Source of the DNA: Symbiodinium natans
Lineage: Eukaryota > Sar > Dinophyceae > Suessiales > Symbiodiniaceae
DNA: 64,000 bases
NCBI GenBank assembly: GCA_905221605.1
Contig: CAJNDS010002843.1
Location: 1-64,000, forward strand
Direction of reading: 5' to 3'
Below, one piece after another: positions 38,801-50,833 of the stretch; the stretch's first letter is position 1, and each line of letters begins with the position of its first letter. Position numbers and translations under genes: made by a program. The notes beneath the pieces were generated by a model. The model had not been told where the DNA came from, searched no databases, and saw only the letters and a list, made by a program, of their open reading frames with translations.

Positions 38801-41454
38801 AACCCTAAACCTGAAACTCTAAACCCTGAACCTAAACCCTAAACCCTAAACCCTAAACCCCAAACCCTAAACCCCAAACCCCAAAGCCAAGACTCCAAAC
38901 CCTATGCCAAGGTGGCCAGGTTCAGAGCTGGGACGAAGAGCGCTTGAATGGCAGCCCGCTGCTGGATGCATGTCGAGATGCCAGGCCGGGGAGCGAAACC
39001 CTAAACCCTAAACCCTAAACCCTAAACCCTAAACCCTAAACCCTAAACCCTAAACCCTAAACCCTGCACCCTAAACCTTAAATCCTAAACCCGAAACCCT
39101 AAACCCCAGAAGAAGGATCCTCGTGGTCTGCAACAAGCTGGAGACTGGCTTCGATGAGCCGCGCCTGGCGGTAATGTACTTGGACAGGCGCCGGAGCTGT
39201 CCGTCTTGGGGGTTTAGGTTTAGGGTTTGGGGTTTAGGGTTTAGGGTTTAGGTTTAGGGTTTGGGGTTTAGGGTATGGGACTGAGGGTTGTTGGGGTTTG
39301 AGGGCTACGCCCTATGCCCTTAAACCCTAAAAACCTACTCCTTCAATCTCATCTTGCTTTGAATTTGCCTCTCTCCCCCACCCCTCCCCACTCCGACCCC
39401 CCGACCCCTTCTAGGCCCCAGGCCTGCCCTTTTGGGGTTCCGATTCTTGTATTTTTAGGGTTTAGGGGTTAGGGTTTAGGGTTTAGGGTTTGCGTCAGTC
39501 GCCGCAGCTGTCGAATTCCGAGCAGCAGCGATCGACGGAGCAACAGTGACGTAGGCCAACATAAGATGGAGCAGCAGGCACATCGTACATGCGCATGTGC
39601 GCAGGCACACGTTGGTCTGAGAATGGCAATTTGAATGGTAAGAGTTGCGTAACACTGGCAACACACAGTGCTCAGATGAGTACACGTAGTCAAGTACTAC
39701 CACCGGAAGGTTGGCCGATATCCTGTGAAGAGTAGGAGCAGGAAAATGGTGAGACAAGTTTCAGATTAAGAAGCGCACGACTGGCTGCGAGTCCAAATCG
39801 AACGTGATGACTTGGGTTGTTCGGGGGTCTTTCCAGATCCCTTTCACAATCTGATTTTTTGTATCAGGAATCTAAAAAAGGCTCGAGTTTAGAACAGCCT
39901 CAGTATCTAAACCCTAAACCCTGAACCCTGAACCCTGAACCCTGAACCCTAAACCCTAAACCCTAAACCCTAAACCCTAAGCCCTAAGCCCTAAACCCTA
40001 AACCCCTAACCCTAAACCCTAACCCTAAACCCTAAACTCTAAACCCTAAACACAGGGAAGATGCGCTTACTTCAGCCGAGGTGCCTGACGAGCCCCATGA
40101 AGATGGTCCAGGTCTTGTCCAGGCTGGAGACGAGTTCGTGGCATTTTTTTGGTTTAGGGTTTAGGGTTGTTTAGGGTTTAGGGTTTAGGGTATAGGGTTT
40201 AGGGTTTAGGGTTTAGGTTTAAAGGTCGTGACGCTCAGTGTCTGGAGAGGTCGTGGCAGGGGGTCGGGCGAAGGGTCCCCCGGTCCAGCGATGATCCCAG
40301 TACCATCCTGCTAGGCTGAACCGATGCTGCCATGGCAAGCCTCACATCTTCGTCCGCGACTTTCATGGTGACTGGGCATTCACGTTGTTTCTTCACTTCT
40401 TCCGTGCCTGCGCAGTGCACTCTCACAGACAGCGATTTGCTTTCCATATCTTCTGCACCGTTGCCGGAACTACAGGCCAGGCGCAGGCGGCATCTCTGAA
40501 AATCTCTGCCTTCCGGCGGCGCGTGTCCTTGCGTGCGACGGCCGGTCAGGCATCACCCGGGGGGCAGGTTCAAGGTTCGTTCCCGGGTATCATAGTAGAA
40601 TAGTACAATAGGATATTAGTATAGTAGTATAGTAGTATAGTAGTATAATAGTATAATAGTATAATAGTATAATAGTATAATAGTATAATAGTATAATAGT
40701 ATAATAGTATAATAGTATAATAGTATAATATTATAATAGTATAATAGTATAATAGCATAATGGTATAATAGTATCTGCTTCGTGCGAGAATGTGGTCGGA
40801 CATGCTCCAGGCAGAGGACGCCCAAGACATGCTCGCAAAGTACGAGGCGCTGATAAAGGTTTGTTAGTTTCACGGTGTGTCCACATCGAGGGTTATGAGC
40901 AGCGGCAGGGATCTCATAATATAATATGGAGTGGCTGCGATGTCCATGCAAAGCCAATCTTGTCTTGGGTGCATGTGACCAACACATTGCACCAGGAGAG
41001 TAAGTTCCACCGTAAAGACTCCTCCGCCAAACCGAACCCACAATCACAAGGCTGACGCCCTGAAGAGCTGTGCTAGGTAAGAGCTAGGTAAGAGTCTGCG
41101 ATGCATTCTGTGATCTTCTCCAGGTGTTGTTTGTAGAACCCCTGGGTTTGGAAAGGGGAGTTCTTGAGTTCTCTACCCAGTGTAGCAGGCTCCCTAGACC
41201 CTAGACCCTAAAGCCCTAGAACCCCAAGACCCTAAACCCCGCAACCCCTGCCTAGACCCAAGATCCTAAACCCTAAACCCTAAGCCCTAAGCCCTAAACC
41301 CTAAACCCTAAACCCCTAAACCCTAAACCCTAAACCCTAAACCCTAAACCCTAAACCCTAAACCCTAAACACAATGTCCCGTTCAGGCACGGCTGGCCGA
41401 GCAGCTCGGCACGGGTCCGCCAGACCGCCTCGCCGCTGCTCTCAAGGCGTGCCT
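35831..41454 (+). CDS. HsdR-like SF2 helicase (type I restriction R-subunit class), multi-exon
   Basis: Type I R subunits are DNA-dependent ATPase translocases. Exons in order: 35831-35936; 36021-about 36120; 36217-36321 with Walker A (LRGGGKSATMAWLVHCL); part of 36630-36960 with motif Ia-like ITTKQKLDRL and DEAD-box-like VVCEECHRAHF; 37121-37241 with motif III YIGFTGTPGHSALRLFG and a GTAAGA donor; about 38003-38142; about 38205-38373 with motif IV-like KAMVVCQSRADVVGYVSAL; 39110-about 39192 with VVCNKLETGFDEPRLAVMYL, matching HsdR GFDxPxL; 40076-40126 with motif VI-like MVQVLSRL; about 40778-40858 (MWSDMLQAEDAQDMLAKY); 41387-41454, ending at a GTAAGG donor. Introns are dominated by CCCTAAA or TTTAGGG. 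No nuclease domain or M/S partner genes are visible. Both ends are unresolved; the gene probably extends further. Confidence 0.75.
35937..36020 (+). other. Helicase intron of TTTAGGG repeats
   Basis: The exon ends GCA-GG at 35936 and resumes C-AAG-CCC at 36021, which restores the frame (phase 2). The 84-bp intron begins GTTTAGGG, consists mainly of TTTAGGG variants, and ends GTGCCAG. No other sequence is needed to explain it. Confidence 0.65.
36119..36410. repeat. Opposed telomere-like tracts flanking the Walker A exon
   Basis: CCCTAAA lies at 36119-36210 and TTTAGGG at 36322-36410. The only non-repeat DNA between them is the 100-bp exon carrying GGGKS. Confidence 0.85.
37526..41370. repeat. 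Telomere-like tracts in helicase introns
   Basis: C-rich: 37526-37683, 38691-38900, 38996-39105, 39906-40052, 41187-41370. G-rich: 38143-38200, 38436-38478, 39215-39275, 39455-39490, 40150-40215. They alternate with the helicase exons described above. Confidence 0.85.
40588..40771. repeat. (TAGTATAA)n microsatellite abutting an exon
   Basis: About 22 units of TAGTA/TAGTATAA. It ends directly against the exon at about 40778-40858; the last AATAG may serve as the acceptor. Confidence 0.9.
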
Positions 41455-43250
41455 GTAAGGTTTTTTTTCTGGGCCCCCGGGGTTTCCGGGTTTAGGGTTT
41501 AGGGTTTAGGGTTTCGGGTTCAGGGTTTCGGGTATTTAGGAGTTTAGGGTTTCGGGTTCAGGTGAGAATTTCGGGTTCAGATTTCAGGGGCCACTAAGGG
41601 CTGAGGGAGCAGGGTCTAGGGTTTCGGGTTTACTGCTCTAGGTTGCTCTAGGTGTTCAAAAAGAGTCATAGATAGTTCGTGGGTCTACTTAAAGCAGGGT
41701 TTCGGGTTTCAGTTGGGGAGAGGAACGGGCGCTGTTCTTATCAGGGTCTGTATGTTAGGGTGCTGTTCAGTATCTGACAATTGCGTCCAATCAGCCTACG
41801 GGCTTACAAAGTAATTAAAACGTAGTTCACTGGTTTGCCACGAGTCTCTGATTACATGCCTCTTGTACAGTTGCAACCCCCCCTGTAGTTTCTAAGTTCG
41901 AGTTTGTTTCACCCGTGCCGCGCACTTTTCTTCGGATTTGGCGCTGAGTGAGTGTGTTCAGTATCTGAGCCTTCCCTTGAACGAGTGCTGAAACGACACC
42001 CTGCCCAACCGTGACCTAAGCCTTAAGCGTCAATGGCGAGAAGTGTTTCTGTGGGCCGAGCAGAACTTCGTTGACATTCGCCTTGCGTGGCAGCCAAATC
42101 TTTGAGCATCCTTGCAGGTTGTCTGTCAGATTTTGCGCGTGAGGTGTTTCTTTGACCATACATAGCTGGAGCTTGGCCACACATCGGGCATGCTTCCGAA
42201 TTGTTAGAGCTGTTCTGGTAGGTATTCCTCTTGGGCTATAGTTTCTTCTCCACCCTTCATCCGTCAAGTTGCTTTAGTTCCTTCGAGCTTATGCGCTCGT
42301 GCGACCGATCTTTCATCAGTTTTCAGTTTGGATGTAGCTCGTCAGAACTATTCAGGACTATGATGTGTCAGTCTGGGCAGAATGGTAGCTTGAAGAGGCG
42401 CACAGACACACTGGATACCCAAGACAGAGAAAAAGTAAGCGGCACTAAGTCTTAAGCCCCTGAAGGCATATCGGCGACTGTGCTTCACGCTTGGCTTGCC
42501 ATGCCGACAACGGCGCCTTGCTGGCGGGGCTGGGGTGGTTGAGGGTGAAAGGGTTCAGGGATGAGGGTTTATTTAGGGTTCAGGAACAACAAGCCTTCAG
42601 ATCCTAAGACTTCGCAGGTAAGGGCCTTACGAATGTGTGTGTTGCCCCCTCGAACTTTGCAGTCTCTAGGAGCGCCTTGCGCAGCAGAAGCTGCAATCCA
42701 CGACTTCAGAAATAAGTGGAGAGATGCAGGTCGCAGATCGCACGTTCCCACCTACCGTCACCTGCACCTCCCACCAAATTGCATCATGATCCCCGCACGG
42801 GGACCTGGTAGGGATTATCCACTAGAGGCGGCACGTTGAGGGATCGAAAGACATACACCCTAAACTCCTAAACCCTTAGCTCCCCCAAACCCTAAACCCT
42901 AAAAACCCTCAACCCTATACGAGATGGCCATACATGGCTTTGGACACCCTTCCTCTCGCCCAGAAGTGGCCCCCGAACTTTCCCCAGATTTGGGCACTTT
43001 GCAGTGGCAGAATTGCTTCTCAAGGGCTTTTCCAAAGCCTTTCTAAGGAGCTTTTCAGGCCTGCCACGAGCCAATTTTGGTTAGGGGGGGGGGGGGGGGT
43101 TCGTATTTTGTTAACTTTCAGGGCAAAGTGGTATTCGGAGGATGGGGGCTCAGGTTTCTTCTAGGGAAAGGCATATAGCCCAACAAGTATATCAAAGCCC
43201 TCAGCGTGCTAAGAATGACACAGTGGTGGTGTGCACGGAACGTTGGCGAA
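41455..43250. other. Mostly non-coding stretch with degenerate TTTAGGG
   Basis: A degenerate TTTAGGG/TTTCGGG tract runs about 41487-41640, a C-rich tract 42856-42915 and a poly-G run about 43085-43099. Frames near 42040-42800 lie on both strands and are not protein-like. No supported gene. Confidence 0.5.
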
Positions 43251-43251
43251 C

Positions 43252-43620
43252 CCTAAACCCTAAACCCTAAACCCTAAACCCTAAACCCTAAACCCTAAAC
43301 CCTAAACCCTAAACCCTAAACCCTAAACCCTAAACCCTAAACCCTAAACCCTAAACCCTAAACCCTAAACCTTGGTACCTATTTCCCTTCAGAGGCTTTG
43401 CAGCTGCGAGTCTGCGCGTCATGAAGGCCTGGTTCGGGAAAAAGGCCTTTGAAAAGGTTTGGGTCTTGGCTAGGGTCGTGCTGTGCTCAAGAAAGCCCTA
43501 AGCCCTAAACCTTCAGCCCTAAGCCCTAAACCCTAAGGCCGAAACTACACCCAAGCCCTAAACCCTAAGCCCTAAACCCTGAACCCTAAAACCTAAACCC
43601 TAGACCCTAAAACCCGAAGC
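43252..43620. repeat. CCCTAAA tracts around a short exon
   Basis: 43252-43372 is nearly pure CCCTAAA and 43496-43620 is degenerate. Between them, 43392-43457 reads GFAAASLRVMKAWFGKKAFE bounded by CCTTCAG and AAG|GTTTGG, a good exon candidate. Confidence 0.75.
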
Positions 43621-43711
43621 CGCAAGTCCTGGAGAGGCTGCTGAAGCACCACAGGGGCCGGTCGTCTTCATTCAGGAGAAGGTGGGCCCAGGAGTCCTTC
43701 CTCGAACCTTA

Positions 43712-43765
43712 TGTATGTATGTATGGGTATATGAGCACATGAATATACATATATATTTAAATATG

Positions 43766-43806
<41 letters not shown>
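43712..43806. repeat. AT microsatellite with TATG units
   Basis: TATGTATG followed by about 24 AT dinucleotides. Confidence 0.95.
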
Positions 43807-43809
<3 letters not shown>

Positions 43810-44180
43810 CGGCTACCGCCAGTGCCGCCGACCCCAGACAGGAGGGCGGGCGGCAGGCCGGCAAACCGCAGAGCCAGTACAGGCTCCGAGATTTAGGGTT
43901 TAGGGTTTAGGGCTGTAGCAAAAAATGTTTAAAAAGAATGAGTTCTATGTCTATACACGTAGTATTTTAAAGTATATAATGAGTTTTTGGTAAACATGAA
44001 GACCAAAAGATAAAGGAGATATCTGTTAGTTATCTTTTATCTTTTTATATCTGTATAAAACCGAAATTCATATCTTTGGGGCTGGGGGCAGGGCGCTAAG
44101 GGCGGTGGGGGTGCGAGGGTGGGCATGCAGTGCAAGTGTGAGGGGTGATGAAGCAGGCAGCAGGCCTGCACTGTGTGAAA

Positions 44181-45140
44181 GCATTGGGGGGTGGGGGTGG
44201 GGGGGTGGGGGAGGTGGGGGGTTGGGGCGGGGTGGGGGGGAAATCTGTGGGAGGGTGTGGTTGGGTGGGCGTGGGTGGGGGGTTGTGCTTGCGTTTCTAT
44301 TGTAGCTTTTTCATATTTGGGCATTCTAGCTGTATATGACAGACGTGTTTGCCTCAGGAGATGAACAAGGCCAAACATGCGGAAACGGGCAACACGCGGA
44401 TGCCTTGGTACTGTTGTTGCGCAGTTTTGTGGTTGAATTGCTTGCTTTCTTGCTGATCGACGCAATGCTGTTTAATTAGTCTCAACTTTTGGTTTTGCTA
44501 GTTGTTTAGCACTGGGTCCTGCAGTAAACTGAGGGCGAACGGGCAGGATGCTTGCCTGCCAGCGTGGGGCACCTGTTGTGGATTGAAGGTTGAGGCGTTC
44601 GTGAGCTTGCACTGGAAGTCGAAGTTTTGAACCAGAGCCGACGAGCATGAAAAACAAAGAGGACAGTGTAATAGCGTTATAAGAGACTCCAGAAGTCACG
44701 ACTTTGGCACCTGAGGCACCCGACGGGTCCTCCGTGTTCGTTGTTGCGGGCTTGGCTTTGTGTTGGTTTCACGTCTGTGCACGTACGTGACATGTTCAAT
44801 ATTTTGAAACTCCAGGCTTGTTTCATGAACTGGTCGTCTGTGGCCGATTCTTGCTTCTACTCAGGGCGCCACAGCAGGACTTGGACGTGCTGCGAGCGTT
44901 GGAGGACTGACAGACTGGTTGGTTTGTGTGTGTGAAGGTGTCAATATTGGGACTGGTCCGCGCACGCTTGTTGTCCACAACATCGGTGCGAAAGGCTTTG
45001 GGGGGGGCTGGGGAAGGGGGGGGAAGGGGGGGTGGGGGCGGGAAGGGCTGGGGGTGGGGGTGGTGTGCTGAAACCCCATTTTTTCATTGGGTGTTGGGGG
45101 GTGGGGGGGTGGGGTGGGGGTGGGGGGTGGGGGGGGGAGC
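44181..45140. repeat. Two G-rich blocks with strong strand asymmetry
   Basis: 44181-44285 and 44998-45140 are runs of G3-G8 separated by single T or A on the + strand, able to form G-quadruplexes. The 700 bp between them is ordinary sequence without a supported gene. The left edges of both share a similar context (GTGAAAGCATTGGGGGG / CGAAAGGCTTTGGGGGG), so they may be diverged copies. Confidence 0.7.
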
Positions 45141-47319
45141 GGCAAGCGCTTGGCGGACTGTCATAGATGAGGTGGAAGGTCTAAAAAGCAGTGGGTCTTC
45201 ACTGACGCCGACTGGGGTCGGCGGAGATATATATATATATATATAGGTTTAGGGTTTAGGGTTTATTTTAGGGTTTCGGGTTTAGGGTTTAGGGATGTAT
45301 TTGGTACGTATATGTAGATATGAGTTTCCAAGCTCCTTAACACCGCCCTAAATTCCTTAAACCGCCTTAGCGCCCCCCCCCCCCACCAAACGGCTTTAAA
45401 CCCTAAACTCCAAACCCCAAAACCTTTAAACCTTAAACCCCAAAGCATGTTAACCCCAAACCCTAAACCCCAAACCCCAAACCCTAAACCCTAAACCCTA
45501 AACCCTAAACCCTAAACCCTAAACCCTAAACCCTAAAGCATGTTAACCCTAATCCCCAAAGCCTAAACCCCAAACCCTAAACCCTAAACCCTAAACCCCA
45601 AAGCTTCTCAACCCCTGGTAGGTGGCCCGGGATCTCTTGCATCAAGTGCAGTGCAGCAGCAGGTACGGAGGCCGCAAGAGGCCGCCGAGCTCAGGTTGTG
45701 CTTAGTTTAGGGTTTAGGGTTTAGGGTTTAGGGTGTAGGGTTTAGGGTTTAGGGTTTGCGGTTCGGGGTTTGGGGGTTTTGAGGGTCCTTCCAGTCGTGG
45801 TAGATGCTTGTTTCTGGCATCAGGAGCCATGGCGGAAGGAAGCGACACGTGGCGGCGGAAGCCTCAGATGTCACGTTGAGCACGCTGCAGCTAAAGCAGC
45901 GCACTTTAGGGTTTAGGGTTTAGGGTTTAGGGTTCAGGGTTGTTCACAACCATTTCAAGCAACTTCCGGTTCCGCTTTGGCTCCATGAGAGACTGTGTAG
46001 GGAAGTGCTTATCGTCCTTGTCTCTCTCATCTGCGCTGCCTTTCATAAGGTGGCAGCAAAGCTGCGAGCCAGATGGTCCATGTCACACCACACTGAGTAG
46101 ACTGCAAAGCCTGTAGAAACCTCCATGACAGCCATGCCGGGTCCACCTGGGCCTTGTGTCCGGGAGGACCCTGGGTAGCATGAAATCCTGGCTCCTAAGC
46201 TAAAACCCACCTGAGATGAAGGCTTAGGGCTTAGGGCTTGGGGCTTGGGGCTTAGGGCTCTCGGTTTTCGGGTTTAGGGTTTCGGGTTTAGGGCACTGTA
46301 GCACTTTGCGGAGGAGCCTGGCGCACCGGGTTACTCCCTGGATGAAGTGCTGCGCAAGTCAGCCAGCTGCAATGCCTTGGAGTTGATCCCCCTCAACCTT
46401 ACCAAAACCCCAGTGACCTCCCGGAAGCCCAGAAACCCCATGAAGCCCCATAAAGCCCCTTAAAGCCCCTTAAAGCCCCCCCCAAAATCACCCTGACGCC
46501 CCGTTGCCCGCCCTAAACCCTAAACCCTAAACCCTAAACCCTAAACCCTAAACCCTAAACCCTAAGCCCTAAACCCTAAACCCTAAACCCTAAACCCTAA
46601 ACCCTAAGCCCTAAACCCTAAACCCCAAACCCTAAACCCTAAACCCGCCTTTTTCAGAGGTTCAAAGAGCAAGAGGCCCGGCTGGAAAGTGTTGTGAACC
46701 AACTGGCCTCTGAGACGCGCAGCTGCACGGAAGAAGCATGGGGAGCCCGAAGGGTCCCGGGTTTGGGGTTTAGGGTTTGGGGTTTAGGGTTGGGGGTTTA
46801 GGGTTGGGGGTTTAGGGTTTGGGGTTTAGGGTTTGGGGTTTAGGGTTTGGGGTTTAGGTCCTAGGATTTAGAGCCATAAGCTTTTTCTTACCCTCCACAT
46901 GCCAGCTTCAGCACGGCGCGCTGAGCTAAGGGCGGCCGGGCACAGCGCCTTCCTGGTGAAGTTGCAGAGGGCCATCCAGGAGCCACTCCCCATGCCTTCA
47001 AACCAGGCCACCTCAGGGTTCATCCAACTACTTTGGGTTTAGGGTTTAGGGTTTAGGGTTTAGGGTTTAGGGTTTAGGGTTTAGGGTTTAGGGTTTAGGG
47101 TTTAGGGTTTAGGGTTTAGGGTTTAGGGTTTAGGGTTTAGTGTTGAGGTACCTTCAATAGGGTTATAACCATCGCGACCCTACTTATTACTTATTACCCT
47201 ACTTCTAAGCACCCCGATGAACCTCCAGGCTAGGGGTGTTTGGGGTATTTTGGGGCCTGCACCGGCCACACCTTGCTCCGGAGACCCTGTAAAGAAGCTG
47301 TCTGCATTCTGGTAGTATG

Positions 47320-47535
47320 TACACGCAAGCGCATATGAGTATACAATCACGTACATGCATATGTATGATATGTATTTACGTATGTACAGATGTGTAGTAT
47401 ATATATATATATTAAATAGTTAAGTAAATAAATAAGTAAAATAAAATAAAGAACAAATAAATAAATAAATGTAAATAAATAAATCAATAATTATAAATAA
47501 ATAAATAAATAAATATATATATATATATATATATA
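47320..47535. repeat. AT-rich TATA/AAATAAAT repeat
   Basis: Mixed TATG, AAATAAAT and AT microsatellite between telomere-like tracts; no coding potential beyond low complexity. Confidence 0.9.
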
Positions 47536-49887
47536 TGGGTATACAAGCATTCGCTATAGAACATCCACGACAGAACCTCGGCAGGTTTTGTCCCAGACCA
47601 CGCTGGAGATCCCCAGCAACCACGGGAACGACCCAGCCCCGGAGTTCAGCGCGTCTTTCGGACCCAGGGGTTTAGAGTTTAGGGTTTAGGCTTTAGGCTT
47701 TAGACTTTTAGGGCTTAGGGCTTAGGGCTTAGGGTTTAGGGTTTAGGGTTTAGGGTTTAGGGTTTAGGGTTTAGGGTTTAGGGTTTAGGCGAGCGCTCAC
47801 GTGCATGGCCGGCACTTGCTTGAAGGGAAGAGGCGGCCGTGAGCTTGAGCGCACGGAAAGGAGTACCTTGAAATCATATGAGTGAGGCTCCGTATTGTGC
47901 GTCAAGGAAGATTCCCTCAACTCCAGACCCTAGGGTTTAGGGACCCTAAACCCTAAACCCGAGACCCTAAACCCTAAACCCCACCCCCTTGAGGACATGC
48001 TGCGCTTTTTCGAGCCAAGAGCCGGTTCAGGGACAAGTGCCTTGGACTTGAACCACGCCTGGTGTTGTGCAGGCCAAGGTTGATTTAGGGTTCAGGGTTC
48101 AGGGTTCAGGGTTTAGGGTTTAGGGTTTAGGGTTTAATTAGGGTTTAGGGTTCGGGGTTTGGGGTTTAGGATTGAGGGTTTCGGTTGACGAAATCAGATT
48201 AAGCCAGCACTCCTGAGTGCAGCTTCGGGGGGTTGGTTTCGGAACTCCTGAAACTCGCAACTCCCTCCCTTTCGACCCAGACGCCTGGGCGCCTAAAAGC
48301 TCAAAAGCTCCTTGGAGCCATAAACCCTAGACCCTAGACCCTGAACCCTAAACCCTAAACCCTAAACCCTAAACCCTAAACCCTAAACCCTAAACCCTAA
48401 ACCCTGAACCCCAAACCCTGACCCCAAACCCCAAACCCCAAACCCCAAACCCCAAACCCCAAACCCAGGGCCGGGAGTGGCACCGTGGGCACGACGCCCA
48501 GCAGCCCTCCGCCCAAGAGCAGGGAGGGCGGGAAGGGTCGCAGCATCTTCCGCGCGGCCGGGGCTCCCAGCTGAGCCGTTTAGGGTTTAGGGTTTAGGGT
48601 TTAGGGTCTAGGGTTCTGGACTTCGGGGTTTGGGGGGGTTCGGGTTCAGGGTTCAGGGTTCAGGGTTTAGGGTTTAGGGTTTAGGGTTTAGGGTTCAGGG
48701 TTTAGGGTTTAGGGTTTAAGGTTTAAGGGTGTAGGGTTTAGGGTTTTGCTAGTTTCTTGAGTGGACCCCTCAGAAAGCGCGCCGAGGCAGACACCTGGTG
48801 GAAGTCTCTGAAGCAAGCCAACAAGGAGCTGTCTCCACAAGAAGGTGGACTCAGGGCAGACCCTAAACCCTAAACCCTAAACCCTAAACCCTGAACCCTA
48901 AACCCTGAACCCTGAACCCTGAACCCTGAACCCTGAACCCTAAACCCTAAACCCTGAACCCTGCAAGGCGGGAGCCTGACAGACAGAATGCGTGGCTTCC
49001 TCTCAAGCTCCTCGGCGTTTCAAGGTGTGTTCTGTTCTCAGGTTCTTGTGCTTCGTTGCGCTCCGGGGTTTAGGGTTTAGGGTTTCGGGTTTGGGGTTTG
49101 GGGTTTAGGGTTTAGGGTTTAGGGTTTCGGGTTGGGGGTTTGGGGTTTAGGGTTTAGGGTTGAGGGTTTGGGGTTTAGGGTTGAGGCTTCTCTATCTCCG
49201 GACTCTGGTCACATCGCTGTTCTGGTCAGTTTCCTTTGAGCGTCTGCTCCCAAATCGTAGGGTTTAGGGTTTAGAGGGTTTAGGGTTTAGGGTTTAGGGT
49301 TTAGGGTTTAGGGTTTAGGGTTTAGGGTTTAGGGTTTAGGGTTTAGGGTTTAGGGTTTAGGGCCTGCGCTGCTTCTTGGGCTGGTTGTGCTTCGCGCAGC
49401 TCGCTGAAGTACGGTCCTTGCTTGGATACCCAGCATAAAGGCTGCAGATTATAGTATAGTCTAGTTTCTTATACCAGTAGTATATTAAGGTCTATGACAG
49501 CATATTCTAGTGTGTATGTATATATATATATATATCAAATAAATTGTTGTAGTCTATTGCAGTACAATACAGTCTACCATGAATAATACGATATTAAAAA
49601 ATATCCCCGTATGAAATCGTATAGTATGGTATATCCTAGTGCATGATGTTATATGAAAGAATGTTATAGCATATTAGTATGTTATAGTATATTTTAGCTC
49701 TAAATGCGGGGCCATGAAACCAACAGCCTCCTTCGCCAGGCTTCTGGGCCGACGTGGCGCTCGGCTTTGCCTCCCGCAGAAAGCTAGTTCAGGGTTTAGG
49801 ATTTAGAATTTAGGGTTTAGGGTTTAGGGTGTGGGGTGTAGGGTTTAGGGTTTAGGGTTTAGGGGAGAGGGTTACCAGTTCTTCTTG

Positions 49888-49941
49888 TAGGGATTCGGGA
49901 AATCATGTCCCCACATTGCAGGGATTCGGGAAATCATGTCC
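49888..49941. repeat. Duplicated 22-bp word
   Basis: AGGGATTCGGGAAATCATGTCC occurs at about 49889-49910 and 49920-49941, separated by 9 bp. Confidence 0.85.
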
Positions 49942-50833
49942 GATATCCCCTTCTATACCCCTTCTAGGGATTCTCTAGGGAACCCGCCTCCCTAACTTCC
50001 TACTTCGGAGCCTCTTTGCCCAGGTGATCGCTGCAAACATGGTGGCTTCTTGGAGCAAGTGGTGCCTGTGTCGTGCGGACATGTGAAGGATAGGAACGAG
50101 ACACTATGACCCCACCCGAAATCCTCGAAGCCGCGAGAGCGAGAGGCCGACTTTTTTTGGGGATGCCTTGAAGAAACCCTAAGCCCTATATAATTTAAAC
50201 CCCAAACCCTAAACCCCAAACCCAGGTCATGTTCTGTGAGCACCAGTGGTCCGGCTACGAATGCGCGCGGGCTCTGGGGAAGCGGAGCGATGATGGCGGC
50301 TGGGAGCCGGGGATTGCAGAGTTGATTCCAACTGTCAGACCCGTTTAGGGTTTAGGGTTTAGGGTTTAGGGTCTAGGGTTTAGGGTTTAGGGTTTGGGGT
50401 TTAGCGCTTAAGCTAGATTTTATGGTGGTTTGTGTAAGCTCCCTGTGTTTTTTGAAGGTTTCTTATTGATGTCACAATCTCCGGTGCCCACAGCACTCTT
50501 CCATGTTTTCCTAAACCCTAAACCCTAAACCCAAAACCCTAAACCCCAAACCCAACACCCTAAACCCTAAACCCTAAACACAAAGTGCGGTGAAATGAAT
50601 CTCAGGCCGAGGCGGAGACCACTTTTGAGAATCTCGAGATCCTCTTCGTTTCGAGCCATGGCCTCCAAAAAGGAAATTTGTGAAGCAGCTAGGGTTTAGG
50701 GTTTAAGGTTTAAGGTTTAGGGTTTAGGGTTAGGGTTTAGGGTTTAGGGTTTAGGGTTTAGGGTTTAGGGTTTAGGCTTCAGGGTTCAGGTTTATTTTTT
50801 AGGGTTTAGTGAGGGTTGGGGCCGAAGGGCCCG

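Larger units (their letters stand above)
43626..50340 (+). other. Series of exon-like islands separated by telomere-like introns; gene not identified
   Basis: All are open on the + strand with plausible splice sites: about 43628-43680 (EAAEAPQGPVVFIQE); 46290-46380 (HFAEEPGAPGYSLDEVLRKS); 46655-46758 (RFKEQEARLESVVNQLASET, coiled-coil-like); 46923-47020 (GHSAFLVKLQRAIQEPLPMP); 47585-47666 (VLSQTTLEIPSNHGNDPAPE); 48005-48080; 48480-48575; 48768-48858 (RAEADTWWKSLKQANKELSP); 48967-49024 (GSLTDRMRGFLSSSSAFQ); 49739-49790 (FWADVALGFASRRKL); 50229-50338 (MFCEHQWSGYECARALGKRS). Some may be N-terminal exons of the channel downstream. Individually each is weak; their shared strand and boundaries give collective support. 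Confidence 0.45.
45244..50405. repeat. Telomere-like tracts among the exon islands
   Basis: C-rich: 45380-45605, 46511-46645, 47940-47990, 48323-48470, 48859-48965, 50174-50222. G-rich: 45244-45295, 45704-45775, 45906-45938, 46220-46280, 46759-46870, 47034-47140, 47669-47787, 48083-48190, 48577-48745, 49067-49190, 49258-49361, 49793-49865, 50342-50405. Several are homogeneous for one variant: CCCCAAA at 48421-48465, CCCTGAA at 48889-48960, TTTGGGG alternating with TTTAGGG at 46759-46858. Confidence 0.85.

Noticed and set aside
35831-41454. Bacterial contamination explaining the HsdR-like helicase
   Set aside because: Motif exons are interrupted by repeat-filled introns with GTAAGA and GTAAGG donors, as in the neighbouring eukaryotic genes.
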